In this document: positions 1 through 10,689 of the stretch, piece after piece
Position numbering within the stretch: the first letter of the stretch is position 1
Layout: every line of letters starts with the position of its first letter
Source: Dermanyssus gallinae
Lineage: Eukaryota > Arthropoda > Arachnida > Mesostigmata > Dermanyssidae
Length of the DNA: 64,000 nucleotides
Reading direction: 5' to 3'
Assembly (NCBI GenBank): GCA_003439945.1
Contig: QVRM01001414.1
Coordinates: 384,001 to 448,000, forward strand
Made by a program: the position numbers and the translations under genes
Notes under the pieces: model-generated
Seen by the model: only the letters and a program-made list of their open reading frames with translations
Database searches by the model: none
What the model was told of the DNA's origin: nothing

Positions 1-960
1 AACCCTGTTATTGAGGGGAGCGGGGGTTAGACTACCCGAACCCGGCCCAAGGCTGGTTTGGTAGTCCGCCTGCGGGGGGTCGTCCGAGTGGCTCGGACCG
101 GCCTTATTTCCGGAGGCGTCTTGGGGCATGGCGCTTAGGACCAACGGGTTTCTTCACTTCGAAAGCTGATAACAGCCTGATGACTGGACCCAGAAGATTG
201 GCAAGGTTACGAAGTGCGCTGGCTGCCTTAGGGTCGAGCCCGCTTAGCATCTTTGCAGCACTGGCGAGTCCTGCGAGGGGGTCTGCCTTCCGATTAGAAC
301 GCGCCCTCGATGGCGGCAAGTCTATCCAGGTAGTGCCAGAGGCTCGGCGACGTCTCATCTGGCGGGGGCGTTGGCGTTTCGTAGGTTTTAATGCCTTGAG
401 TGGGGCGAGCGTAATGGTCTTATCGGAACTCTTGTATCTGTGTACTGAGCACAGTATTCTGCTCAAGTATTTCCTCATTATTCTTACGCAGCTCATTTTT
501 GCAGATATTCCTCTTAACGTCCTGTTTGCTAAGCCGCCAGATCACTAGCTCTAATCTTGTAATGGCATTCTTAATGTCAGTATGCGTAGTACCGTGTTTC
601 TCTTTTAATTCCTTCAGCGACTCGACGCTCTCATTAACTTTCTCAAGTGCCTGTGCATAGTTCGACGTCTTCATCCTGATCAGTTTAGCCAGGTGGCATC
701 AATTCCATTCCCGGCAAAATTTCGGATGATCCCTCCGCCTGCCTCTTATCTCCTGCTCTAGAGCAACTTGCCTGGGAAGTTACCTCTAAAGCTTTCTCCT
801 TTCTGACCGAGTCCACACAAATTGCTGCCTCCGAACGAACATTACCCGGTATGTTGTCGTCCGCCGTCTCCACCAGAGGACTCGTCTCCTTCCCCGTCGC
901 CATAACCGGAGACCTCTGAACGGCACCGCCTTTCTTGAAGGGGTCCATTTCCGCCACCCG
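1..960 (-). pseudogene. ORF1 remnant of a LINE (probably the restriction-like-endonuclease group), broken
   Basis: Minus-strand coding is spread over three frames: about 957-685 (N-terminal part, begins MAEMDPFKKGG), 674-420 (charged, coiled-coil-like) and 496-104 (C-terminal part). At least two frameshifts break it. The C-terminal part contains a GLASAAKMLSGLDPKAASAL stretch that resembles the end of ORF1 of the LINE at 49.3-51.8 kb (SLSKAASLLARTNPKLADTL), which is why I place it with that element. No CCHC knuckles are visible in this copy. ORF2 would lie to the left, outside the window. The plus-strand reading frame across 180-548 is its antisense shadow. The family assignment rests on modest similarity. 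Confidence 0.5.
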
Positions 961-1480
961 GGGAAGGCCACCGGGCCGCAGTCAGCCCACGGGCCGCACT
1001 TAACCCTCGAGCCAAAATTGACTCCTCGAGGATGCAGTGGATGCCTAAAGAGTTGTTCTTGTCGTGAGTTACCTTATTTCCTTTTATTTCGATTTCCGCT
1101 GGTCGATTTCAGCGGATTACTCCTTTAACATTTCCCCGAATTTGCTTCGATCACTGGTCCGTCGTCTGCAGATATTCAAGTTTCGCGCGTCTGTGCTTTA
1201 TCTACGTGCCGCACGTTCCGTCTACTCTGCTATGCATCCAAACCAAGATAGCCGCGACCATAAGCTAGGCAGCTGTTTATCCACGTGCTTTTCAGCGTTG
1301 AATAAACACTGGTTTACACTGAAAAACAGCCTACGTACAAGAAGCGTGACTGTATGCCGATGTTAGTAATCCTCACGAACCGTAGCCTCTTTCAACGTAT
1401 ATACCATATATATATTTTTTAAGCGTTGCGACTTTCTGTTCCGTGAATAAATTACGTTTGAAATTGATAAATATATATAT
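961..1480. other. Unassigned interval between LINE remnant and gene A intron
   Basis: GC-rich sequence to about 1060 probably belongs to the 5' end of the neighbouring minus-strand LINE. The rest is AT-rich with an AATAAA near 1445 and short AT runs. No convincing gene was seen; a 100-codon plus-strand frame at 1064-1366 has no recognisable features. Confidence 0.4.
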
Positions 1481-1481
1481 A

Positions 1482-1706
1482 AACCTCAACTCTTGTCGAG
1501 GCTTATAAACGAATTGTAAGAAATGTAAAATAGAGGCTATGCTAGGGTCTGCGCTTCAGCGTCCTCGGGGTTTACCACAGAGATCAGAATATAGCTTGGA
1601 AACGACACTTCATCTCACCGGTCTCAACCTACTTTTCCTGTAAACTTTGGTAAACATATATATATATATATCTGACTCTAAACGGCCTGTATAATTTATA
1701 TTGCAG
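1482..1706 (+). other. Conserved intron 2 tail of gene A
   Basis: This stretch matches the intron just upstream of the second coding exon in the other units. It contains the shared blocks 'CTAGGGTCTGCGCTTCAGCG' and 'GGGGTTTACCACAGAGA', a short (TA)n tract at 1656-1672 and the acceptor TTGCAG at 1701-1706. Equivalent blocks lie near 10560, 20130, 23945 and elsewhere. It shows that intronic DNA was duplicated with the genes. Confidence 0.75.
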
Positions 1707-1984
1707 GCATCGGCACAGTAGCGAAGCACCTTTGTGCACAGTTGTGACGGTGGCGTTTGCAGCGTAATTGCGCATCGGAACAGCTCAAATTTCTAATCTT
1801 ATCTAAAAGCAAGCACCCTTTTGTCACTCGAAGACAGGGCCGAAAACACGCGTTGTCGAATGACCAGCTTGTGAAGTTCCTATACGTTATCGTTTGCTGT
1901 ACATTTAGGGGACACTGGCTATCACCACGAGACGGGGACTACGTCAAGCATACCATCGACTACTACAAATTCATCCTGCTATAA
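1707..1984 (+). pseudogene. Gene A: broken second coding exon of the tandem secreted-protein family
   Basis: The exon follows a TTGCAG acceptor and begins like its paralogues (I-G-x-x-AKxLC). One extra base near 1730 shifts the frame into TGA. Deletions then remove the MANDG region and part of the NTTTAQ...NLSN region. The second half returns to the family frame and keeps the GHWLSPRDGDYVKH stretch and the terminal YYKFILL before TAA at 1982-1984. Intact copies are 326 bp; this one is 278 bp. No signal-peptide exon is visible upstream; it lies outside the window or was lost. I read it as a dead exon. Confidence 0.8.
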
Positions 1985-1986
1985 AG

Positions 1987-1998
1987 CACACGCGTGTG
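1987..1998. repeat. Perfect 12-bp palindrome after the gene A stop
   Basis: CACACGCGTGTG lies three bases after the stop codon. The same perfect palindrome follows the gene D stop at 24440-24451, and a one-mismatch version follows gene B. Role unknown. Confidence 0.6.
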
Positions 1999-2009
1999 TT
2001 TATACATAC

Positions 2010-2205
2010 ATCGTGATTTCTGTTGGATCTAGTTGGATAACACTTTGTCGTGCTGCTGTAGCAGAGAAGTGCTTGTCTGCTGGAAATAGCACGATATAAG
2101 TCTAGTAGAGGGAACGTGATGACGGTGGAAACGTTTAAACACGATCGTGTCACAGGTATACCCTAGCCTATTACGAACGTGTAAAACCAAATTGTCGGAG
2201 CGTTG

Positions 2206-2207
<2 letters not shown>
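2010..2207 (+). other. Conserved 3' flank block of gene A
   Basis: This non-coding stretch contains 'CTGTTGGATCTAGTTGGATA', 'GCAGAGAAGTGCTTGTCTGC' and 'AAACCAAATTGTCGGAGCGT'. It recurs downstream of genes B (12735-12942), C (about 21990-22080), D (25525-25721) and, in part, F (47550-47630). It ends at a (TA)n tract into which the R1-clade LINE is inserted. Confidence 0.7.
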
Positions 2208-2240
<33 letters not shown>

Positions 2241-2243
<3 letters not shown>

Positions 2244-3381
2244 ACGAGGGTTATAGGCCGATGTAGAGCGCTCTCGGGCGAGGAACTTCCGACGCTGCAT
2301 ATTTCAGAGGAATGGGAAGGCCCCTCAATCAGAAAAGCAGTAGAAGCTTGCTGCAGAAGGGTAAATGGCAAGGTGGAACTGGCAGCCAGAAAGGGTCTAA
2401 GCTCTGCCCTAGCACAGAGCACGCCCCGAGGGCGACAGGAGGTTCTAGGACAAAGCACAGTAAGGATCAAGGTCAAGGAAGGGGAAATGCTTGAGGAAAC
2501 ACGTCGACATATCAGCGCATTCGTCAAACCCCAGGAGGCCGGGGTGAGGATGGGCCGAGTAACTGAAACAAAGGACGGAGATCTAATCATTAGGATCTCA
2601 GAGACCAGGCCGGGCGGAAGAGCCACTTTCGCGGACGCTATCAGAAACTGTGCCGCGCGAGAGGTCAGTGTCCGCGATACTCAGGGCGCCAACACGACTC
2701 TAGTACTGTGGGACGTCGATCCCTTCATGGACTCGGTCAAAATCAAAAAGGAGCTTAGAGACAAGCTGGGACTCCCGGAAGAGGTCAGCATCCGCACAGA
2801 AGATCCTAGACGCGGAGAAAAGGGAGGGTGGAAATGTCTAGTCACCCTACCGAGGGCGGCCGCAAAGAGGCTACTGGTCCTAAAGCGGTTTACTCTTGGA
2901 AACTATATGTGCAGGCATCCTCATGCGGTGGATCAACCTCCCCACGTGTTATAATTGTCAGAAAATCGGCCACCTAGCTAGAGAATGCAAGGACCCCAAG
3001 GCAGACGCTCCGAGATGTTTTAGGTGTGGAGTAAGCGGCCACATGATCCGAGAGTGCACAAAGCAAACGGCACACTGCGTCGAATGCGAGAGTGACGGAC
3101 ATACAGCCAGTTCCATGGCCTGTCCAAAGTACAAGAAGGCTGTAGAGGACAAGAAGCAGGCTGCCCTGGACAAGATCACACAAACTAACGAGCAAGCAAC
3201 CAAGGAAAGAGAAGCAGCCAGCCGGAAGCAGCTCCGAAAGGAAGCTCGCAGAGTTGTCACGGACGAGGAAGGGTGGAGCACAAAGGGTGGTGCCGAAAAC
3301 CGTTCGGTAAACGCCACCGCCAACGACGGTTTCAAATCCGACGCCTCTGGTGCAGGAGATCCAACCACAGCCACAAAATAA
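2241..3381 (+). pseudogene. R1-clade LINE ORF1 (gag-like), truncated and frameshifted
   Basis: The first frame (2241-2954) matches the middle of ORF1 of the second R1 element (36.3-34.8 kb): compare DGDLIIRI and LWDVDPFMD here with EGDLIIRI and LWGIDPLLD there. A frameshift near 2910-2925 moves the reading into 2896-3381, which holds three CCHC knuckles starting at CYNCQKIGH, CFRCGVSGH and CVECESDGH. These knuckles bind nucleic acid in the family. The N-terminal third is missing through 5' truncation. The TAA at 3379-3381 overlaps the expected ORF2 start. Confidence 0.85.
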
Positions 3382-6300
3382 CAAGTCCGATCAAAATAAT
3401 CCAGGTTAACTGCAATAGAAGCCGCCACGCCCATACGATGGTGAAAGACATCGCAGCAAAGCAAGGAGCGGCAATCGTTCTTGTTAGTGAGCCTTACGTT
3501 ACATTGGGGAAAACTAAAACAGAATGGATAATGGAGACAAGCAAGGATAAAGATGCGTGCATAATAATCCGGGACAGCTCGATACAACTAAGAAAGCAGG
3601 GCGCCGGCAGCGGATATGCCTGGATCGAAGTAGAGGGAGCAGGCCGAGTATACTCGTGCTATATAAGCCCTAACTGTTCCGTACAGGAGTTCGAAGCATA
3701 CCTAGATGATCTGGCTGTCTCGATGCAAAAAGACAGAAGTAATGACGAGAGCACAGTACTAGACGGAGACTTCAATTCTGCCGCTGAGTTGTGGGGGTCA
3801 GCCCGTACGGATCGCAGGGGGCAGCTCCTGATGGACTGGATGGCCGGCAACAACCTGACTGTGATAAACGACGCCGCGGAACCGACTTTCCAACGAAACG
3901 GACAAGAGTCTTTTATCGACATCACCTTGGCCAATGAAAACACAGCACAGGCGATCGGAGGCTGGAAGGTTCTCGCAAGAGAAGAGAATCTCAGTGATCA
4001 CAATTGCATCGAATGGGTTCTCGAGGCGTTCAAGGCTCAACCGCCACGGAAACCAGGTATCCCTCGGCGTAAACTTAAGAGTGAAGACGCCTTTAAGAAG
4101 GCCTTTCAGGCCGAAATAGCAAAATGTGATAGCGTGCAAGACATAGCAAGCTACAGGAAAGTGGTTCAAAGAGCATGGGAGGTGGCCAGTACGCTAGCCA
4201 TACATCCCAAAAGAACGGGGGTAGTAGAGCCAAATTACTGGTGGAACGAAAGGATCAGGGATGCTCGCAAATTATGCATGAAGTTAAGGCGGAAGCTTAA
4301 AGAGGCTAAGGGAAGTGCCAATACCCATGCAATATTAGCAGAATATCGTGAAAGTCGAATGACATTAAAACAGGAGATAGTGAGAAGCAAGAAAGAAAGC
4401 TGGAGGGCGTTCCTAGCCGAACTGGACGGCGATCCATGGGGACGGCCCTATAAGCTAGTGCGGGGAAGCTTTGCTAAACCAAAGGTAGACATCGCAGCTG
4501 AGGTGAAAGAAGAAATATTGCGGAATTTATTCCCACGTCACAAGGACTTCAACAGGAAGATGTACGAAATGGTAAACAAACAGAGCACAAACAAGTGTTC
4601 AGAAATACCTGAAGTTACAGTCGCGGAGGTGAAAGCCGTGGCGGGCAGAATAAAGGCAGGCAAGGCACCGGGACCTGACGGAATCCCACCGGCGGTAATT
4701 CGCTACCTGTGCAAAGAGTTCCCAGACTTCGTGGCAGATGCCGCAACAAAGCTGCTTCGTGAGGGGAGGTTCCCGAGAGAGTGGAAAAAAGCAGAGGTGG
4801 TATTGGTTCCAAAGGGCAGTAGGGGATATATACCCATTTGCCTTCTGGACTCACTGGCGAAATGTTTTGAGGCAATCTTTGAGGAGAGGTTAAGAAACTT
4901 CGCGGAGGAAAACGGCCTTCTCTCGGACTCACAGTACGGATTCCGCAAGCATAGGTCGGCTCTTACTGCGATACACAGGGTTATCTCAGATGCTGAAAGG
5001 CTACATAGCTCGACACCGCAAACCAGGGACCTGTTTATGGCGGTTATGCTTGATGTGCGAAACGCTTTTAATAGTCTTCCCTGGAAAGTAATCTTAGATA
5101 CCCTACATAAGAAGGGCGTCCCGCCCTACTTGGTAAAGCTCACATCCAGCTACCTACAGGATAGATTAATCTCCTGCGCTGGGGTTTCATTCCAGATGAC
5201 AGCGGGAGTTCCGCAGGGATCGATAATTGGCCCGTTACTATGGAACATTGCCTATGACGATGTACTAAGGCTGCCAAGGCTCCCAGGAGGGGTCCACCTG
5301 CAGGCCTATGCGGATGACCTAGCAATTATGGTCAAGGCCCGAACAGCAGAGGAATTAGAGCTAGCCGCTAACAAATCGCTCAAGGCAGTCGAAAAGTGGA
5401 TGGAGAGAGCTGGACTGGAACTAGCGCCTGAGAAGTCAGAGGCAGTGCTGCTTATAGGAAGAAAGCACTGCAGAGAGATTAATCTACGACTGCAGGGAAC
5501 AAGTATAATATTCAGCAAGGAGGTGAGATACCTAGGCGTCCAACTAGACCGGGGACTCACAGGAGTGCCTCACCTGAAGAAGGCAATCAAAAAGGCAAGC
5601 AAAGCGGCAAACGATATCCTGCCAAATATCTACGGATCTAGCAGAGCCTCAAGGAGAAGGCTGGTCATGTCAGTGGCGGAATCCATCGTCCTGTACGGTG
5701 CACCGGTATGGTTCAAAAAGAAGTGCGGAGAAACACATCGAAAAGGCCTACTCAGAAGAGCCCAACGGGTACCGGCTCTTCGCATCACACAGGCCTACAG
5801 GACCGTGAGCACGGCGGCAGCTTTGGTTCTGGCAGGGACCCCGCCCTGGGACCTCAAAGCAGATGAAAGACGAAGACTGTGGGAGCGTGGTCCAGATAGG
5901 ACGACAAAGGAAGCAAAGGAAGAGGAAACAAAAGTAACACTTCTGCGATGGCAGGCGGAATGGGAGAGCCTCAGGAAGGACGAGGCGGGAGCCAAGGTCC
6001 GTGATCTGATACCGAACATCGAGAAATGGCTGAATAGGCCCGGAGGTGACATGGACTTTTTCTAACGCAAATAGTCACCGGTCACGGAGATTTCCAGTCC
6101 TATTTATACAGGATCGGTAAGGCGCCTTCGGGCACGTGCATGTTCTGCACGCTAAGCGTTAAAGATGACGCGGCACATACTCTCCTAGAATGTCCGTGCT
6201 GGGAAGAGGCTAGACGTAAGGCAAGCAACAGGGTGAGAGATAGTTGGACGAACGCGGGTGCCCAGAGACCTAAACACCCTCTCGTGCTCCCGAGAGATGG

Positions 6301-6496
6301 GCTAGCCCTATTCATGGATTTCATCTGCTCAGAACCAGCAGCATGGACCCTTGGAGCAGCGGTTGCGCGAGAGGTGCTGACGGAGAAGAAACTATGCGGG
6401 ACGCAGAGAAGAGCGAGTTACGACAGGATTAGCGCAAGAAGAGAAAATTATTCTCTCTTGTCACAAGTCACGCCAGCCAGAGAGCAGACTTTATGA
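3378..6496 (+). pseudogene. R1-clade LINE ORF2: APE endonuclease plus reverse transcriptase, one frameshift
   Basis: This frame is open from 3273 to 6065. Homology to the other R1 copy begins at about 3378 (IKIIQVNCNR), where ATA overlaps the ORF1 stop; the other copy has ATG there, so the start codon appears lost. Endonuclease landmarks are SEPY, DGDFN, FIDITLA and LSDHN. RT landmarks are GKAPGPDG, QYGFRKHRSA, LDVRNAFN, GVPQGS and YADD (about 5307-5318). At a T run near 6058 the frame hits TAA, and homologous coding continues one frame over to 6496, ending in a Cys/His cluster (CMFC...H...C). The enzyme would nick target DNA and copy its RNA in the nucleus. Confidence 0.88.
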
Positions 6497-6630
6497 GAGG
6501 TAGGTTTTAGTGGGTAGGGGCGCGGACCATCGCGCCGAGTCCCACACACCAGAATGGAGATAAGGGGCCGTTTGCCTTTCTCCAGTCTGACGGTGCGTAA
6601 AATAGCATTTCCTCCTCTCAAAAGAAAAAA

Positions 6631-6668
<38 letters not shown>

Positions 6669-6670
6669 CG
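6631..6670. repeat. (TA)n then (GA)n microsatellite at the R1 LINE 3' end
   Basis: About ten TA units are followed by about nine GA units, directly after the A-rich LINE tail. Host-type sequence resumes after it. Confidence 0.8.
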
Positions 6671-6719
6671 AATGTGAGCCCCAACCCACGGGGGCAAGAT
6701 CAATGACGAGAAATAAATA

Positions 6720-7209
6720 CAAAACTGTGTATTTTATTATTCTTAATATATACTTGTTCTGGTTCCGCATTAGTCCTGTAACAGCTCTCATGTATGTAAC
6801 TACCAGCCACTGGTTAAGAGCTTTCGTCTATCATGGTAATCCCGTACGGGGAGCTCGAGTTTAGCAAAGGATTTTCCTAAAGGAACTCAAGCTACTCTTT
6901 CTGTTTGTTTCTAGATGTGTTAGAATAAATGAAATATATACGGCGTGTATTCTGTCCTTGTTATATGGCGTTGTCATCACCCGTCTCTGTGGGCGTTCCA
7001 GTTGTTGCTGCTGCTGTTGTTTGTTACAATAATGAAGCTAGCTACAATTTAACTTTCAATTGATCGTTAATCAATCAAAATAAATTCGACGCCGATTTAC
7101 TCCATCTACGTTATATTCTAGTCATTGACGAACACTTAAGAACTAACGATTTCTACTGTCGAACATGGCACCTATCCAGTCCGCGTAATCGTTACCGGAT
7201 TGGTGGCTG
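6720..7209 (+). other. Conserved upstream block of gene B
   Basis: Non-coding sequence shared with the upstream regions of genes C (about 15520-16010) and D (about 22080-22410) and with 25970-26340. Landmarks are 'GGAACTCAAGCTACTC', a CTG/TTG-rich stretch and 'GATTTACTCCATCT'. It leads into the TATA-like motif. No ORF was seen. It probably contains the promoter-proximal region of each unit. Confidence 0.65.
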
Positions 7210-7222
7210 TATAAAGCCGGAT
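7210..7222 (+). promoter_or_regulatory. TATA-like core promoter of gene B
   Basis: TATAAA at 7210-7215 lies within a block (TATAAAGCCGGAT) that recurs before every unit: TAAATAAAGCCGGAT before C (about 16014) and D (22413), TACATAAAGCCGGAT before E (36876) and TATAAAGCCGGAT before F (44934). Conservation and the distance to the 5' exon donor support a core promoter. The transcription start was not determined. Confidence 0.6.
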
Positions 7223-7239
7223 GTCACCAACCGCTACGA

Positions 7240-7406
7240 CCGATTGGTCTGCTAGCCGCGTTCAGACGTCGTTCGCCGGTAGTAACGTGAGTCGTTCGAG
7301 CTCTTGGCTTGCTGCGTGACGTTTGTGTTGTCATCAGTTTTCGGTCGGTGCACTTTTCTGCAGATCTTCACCCACGTGCCGTTTAGAGCAGCGAGTATGC
7401 CGTGTG
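7240..7406 (+). other. Probable noncoding 5' exon of gene B
   Basis: The interval runs from about 30 bp after the TATA-like box to a consensus donor, CCGTGTG|GTAAGTGGTC, with the exon ending at 7406. The same donor occurs at 16353/16354 (C) and 37043/37044 (E). It seems deleted in D and altered in F. There is no start codon in a useful frame, so I take it as 5' untranslated sequence. The 5' end is an estimate. Confidence 0.5.
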
Positions 7407-7999
7407 GTAAGTGGTCGAAGGAGATGCCAACGCGAGGGAACCCTCGTCGCATCCAATGACAGACTTCGTATTAAGTGCACCTGCTTTGCGTCTCTCCAAC
7501 CCGCATTTAAACGGATCACCCTTCCGCTACACCTTCTGAAGCGGCGGGCTGCCAGCTGTGGTAATTTAGATAGACATCATTGATCTGCCGCCATTTGTCG
7601 CCAAAGTACAACCGTTTAGTCTGGCTGCTATGTCAATTCCATCACTATTCTTTTTAGCAATTGATACTGCCGTAGTTGCCGCTACTACTACAACTAAAGC
7701 TATTTGAAAAGACTTACTATTCTTACTGCAGCTCTAACCATAACTAGTTCAATGAGGTATGTATAGCAGTCGGCACCGACCGTATCAAACAAGCATTTCA
7801 GCTTTTGACCAGTTCAAACAGCTGGTAGCGATGCGTCTTATTCTACTCAGCTTTCATTAGCATAGAGTTTGACGTATTGTGGCTCACCATGAGCTGAAAG
7901 AATGTCTGTCCAACCAGATGCCTAATGCTGTGGTTACGGTTGCCGTCGCGACTGTTGATTTGCTCGTGCTGCTTGTTCCACTCGCCGGCGATTCGGACA

Positions 8000-8294
8000 A
8001 TGGCCAAAACGATCGGCCAGATGTCATGTCTGCTAGTTGTCCTACTGATTCACAGTACGAAAACACCCGTAGTCCACGCCGGTAAGGCACGCCCGGTTGC
8101 GAACTCTGGCGCGACAAAGTTGCCCGTACACAACTCGAAGTACTACACCACAAAGTATAGTGCCTGCAAGCCGACGAGACGGCTTAACCCTGTTGAGCTT
8201 GTGAAGGCGCGCAAGTACGCTACGGAAGTCTTCACGAAGTGTGGCTCAAAAATGGTTATCTACTTTGGGACCAAGTTTTCGTTCCCTGCGTACG
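8000..8294 (+). CDS. Gene B, coding exon 1: signal peptide and N-terminal half of an unrecognised secreted protein
   Basis: I do not recognise the family. The full coding sequence joins 8000-8294 to 12224-12549 and gives about 206 residues. Translation from MAKTIGQ starts with a hydrophobic core (SCLLVVLLI) typical of a signal peptide, probably cleaved after about residue 27. The mature N-terminus is basic. It contains one cysteine (YSAC) and the family's most conserved block, LNPVELVKARKYATEVF, with a second cysteine. The exon ends at SFPAYG with donor G|GTGAGT in phase 1. I chose this ATG because it is the one shared by all five intact copies; an in-frame upstream ATG at 7925 also exists in this copy. 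Secretion is inferred from the leader and from N-glycosylation sequons in exon 2. Confidence 0.82.
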
Positions 8295-9354
8295 GTGAGT
8301 CATATTGTCGTCTTCTTCCACCAGGCGTTACTGAAACGATTGTGGCTACTGCTCAATTCAATTCAAGTGTTCGTTTATTAGTGTTTTCAAAGGGTAGATA
8401 ATTATATGCATAGTTATTCACGAAACTCCATGCAATGCACAATATAATACTGCTCGCGACCGAATACTGCTGCATCAAAGCAGGTGACACACTAACATTA
8501 GATTCACGCCTCTGCCCGGAACGCTGACAAGTATGCTCCAAGAACGGCATAGTACGCACGCACGTAGGTAGCACATTGGGTTGAAATTTCATGAAATGCA
8601 GCTAAGCTAGTAGAGAAAAAGCAATTGAACAGGGATCTGCGCAAGTAGGTAAGAATATGCACAGCCACCTACAACAGCCACCTACCATTCTACAATTGAC
8701 TGCTATAGTCGATTGTAGAATGCAGTATGCAGTTCTTAAACAATTCATGTCCGCCATCGAGTGACGGATTAAACATATCTGCAGTTTGTTTGAGCAAACT
8801 TTGACAAGCACATGCATAGGTTTGGAGCTCGCCTTTACTCTTCTTTGTTCTTTGTAAACAGGAACCCACCCTTAGTTTCCGCCCTATCTTTCGAATAGCC
8901 TTGGCATCATATCTTGAGAGGGAAATTAAACGACACTGTAAAGCTATTGTCATGTTTCTTTGTGATCTTAAATAGCAAACTAGGTTGTTCCAGTGCAGCA
9001 CTCCCTTCATAAGCGTTGTGAAATGCAGCTCCGTGAACAAACCACGTTTTAAGTTGATATGTATCAACTTCAAATGAACTTCATATCAACTTCGTTTATA
9101 TATTTCAACTTCAAACCACGTTGGTGTTGGAATGAAGTCGTCGTATCTCTTGATGCCGAGAACGGCTGCATGAGCCGTTTGGCGCTGGAGTTGCTGCGGG
9201 CGCCAAGGCAGGATTGATGTCGTATTCCCTTTAATCAAAATCCACTTGGGCGTTTCGAGTTTCGTGTGCGCTACGAGGACAGCATGGCCGTCCGACGTTA
9301 GATGGCCGCCATGCTATCGCGGCGACGACCTTCTAGCAAGTAAATTATATATAT
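8295..9354 (+). other. Gene B intron 2, left part
   Basis: Intron sequence. The part to about 8850 is alignable with the introns of C, D, E and F (for example 'TAAACATATCTGCAG', 'TGCAGTATGCAGTTCTTAAA'). From about 9120 to 9354 there is unassigned, GC-richer sequence. No gene was seen. Confidence 0.6.
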
Positions 9355-10473
9355 ACAGGGTCATTCATATTGTTGTGCACGCATTTCGAGATTTGATAGA
9401 ACTCGGCAAGAAAATAAGTTTTCCCTATGGAGGGAAGACGTGGAAACGTCTTGTTTAGGAGAGAGAGTGAAGTTTATAAAAGTAGTTTTTCTGCCTTTTT
9501 TTTCCTACATAGTTGTGCGAAATCTGTTTGCGGGAGAACCAGTCAGCGCATGAAGGAACCGATTACATTGGCGTGTTCGGAGGAAAATTCGGAAGACACC
9601 TCACTAGCTTGCGTAGCAAAAAGCTCATATCCAGATTAAGGAAAGTCATGAAAAGTCGATATTTTACGTTAACGCCTTTTCATGAAAAGTCGTAAAATTT
9701 TTCCACTGTGACCAAAAATGTACGTCCGAAAGACCACCCTCACGCAATAGCAAATTTAATGCCCATCATTTTCGTATCAAGGTGATGGTGCTGCGTTACG
9801 TAGTTGTCAAGTCACTAAGCTTTCTCGACAGTCATAGTTGTTATGTTTTGCGTGCAAGTTTTCACGTTCAGAACCGTAAAAATTCGCCAAGACGTTTCCG
9901 CCCCCTCCTTCCACTAGGAAATTTTATTCTCTTGTTGAGTTCTACCAAACCTCAAAATATGTACCTAACTTTCTCATACGCCCTATGGAAATATGCATGC
10001 CTTTGCTTTCGATATGGCTATCGAAAAAGCTTAGTGACTTGACAACTACGTAACGCAGCACCATCACCTTTATACGAAAATGATGGGCATTAAATTTGCT
10101 ATTGCATGAGAGTGGTCTTTCGGACGTACATTTTTGGTCGCAATAGAAAAATTTTACGATTTTTCATAAAAGGGCGTTAACGTTAAGTATCGACTTTTCA
10201 TGACTTTCCTTAATCTGGGTATTAACTTTTTGCTACGCAAGCTAGTGAAGTGTCTTCCGTTGTTCCGCGGTTCCTTTATGCGTTGACTGGTTCTCCCGCA
10301 AACAGAGATTTCGCACGTATGTAGGAAAAAAAAGCAGAAAAACTACTTTTATAAACTTCACTCTCTCTCCTAAACAAGACGTTTCCACGTCTTCCCTCCA
10401 TAGGGAAAACGTATTTTCTTGCCGAGTTCTATCAAACCTCGAAATGCCTGCACAACAATATGAATGACCCTGT
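9355..10473. mobile_element. Foldback element with long terminal inverted repeats in intron 2 of gene B
   Basis: The left end ACAGGGTCATTCATATTGTT is the reverse complement of the right end near 10467, and the match continues inward for roughly 470 bp. Matching pairs include CCCTATGG...CCATAGGG, CAAGTCACTAAGCTT...AAGCTTAGTGACTTG, and the same 'CGGACGTACATTTTTGG' block in both arms. A spacer of about 190 bp lies near 9830-10020. There is no coding capacity, and TA dinucleotides flank both ends. A diverged partial copy of the right arm lies at about 53088-53250. It is most like a non-autonomous Tc1/mariner-superfamily foldback element; no autonomous partner was identified. Confidence 0.75.
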
Positions 10474-10689
10474 ATATATACATTCGTTAGAATATAAACC
10501 TTAACCCCTGTCAAGACTGTTAAACGAATTGTAAGACATGTGAAGTAGTTGTAAACAAAGGCATGCTAGGGTCTGCGCTTCAGCGTCCTCGGGGTTTACT
10601 ACAGAATAAAGCTTGCAGACGCCGTTTCATCTTACTGTTCTTAACCTACTCCTCCTTTAAATCTTAAAAGAAGAAATATATATACAAAT

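Larger units (their letters stand above)
2241..6631 (+). mobile_element. R1-clade LINE inserted in a (TA)n tract, 5'-truncated
   Basis: A non-LTR retrotransposon with a gag-like ORF1 carrying three CCHC knuckles, then ORF2 with an apurinic-type endonuclease and a reverse transcriptase, then a C-terminal Cys/His motif. It starts inside ORF1 directly after a (TA)n run (2208-2240). It ends with an A-rich tail (about 6619-6631) directly before another (TA)n run (6631-6651). That places it within a split microsatellite at a position equivalent to the uninterrupted tracts at 25722 (gene D) and 47634 (gene F). Domain order and the third knuckle spacing (CX2CX4HX6C) match the arthropod R1 clade. ORF1 and ORF2 each carry a frameshift. 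Confidence 0.85.

Noticed and set aside
1064..1366. Plus-strand 100-codon frame as a host gene
   Set aside because: No start context, homology or conserved counterpart in other units.
2171..2626. Minus-strand 151-codon frame over the R1 LINE start
   Set aside because: Antisense of ORF1; no motifs.
7925..7999. Upstream in-frame ATG as the true start of the secreted-protein genes
   Set aside because: It is not conserved in D and F; the ATG at MAKTIGQ or its equivalent is shared by all copies.
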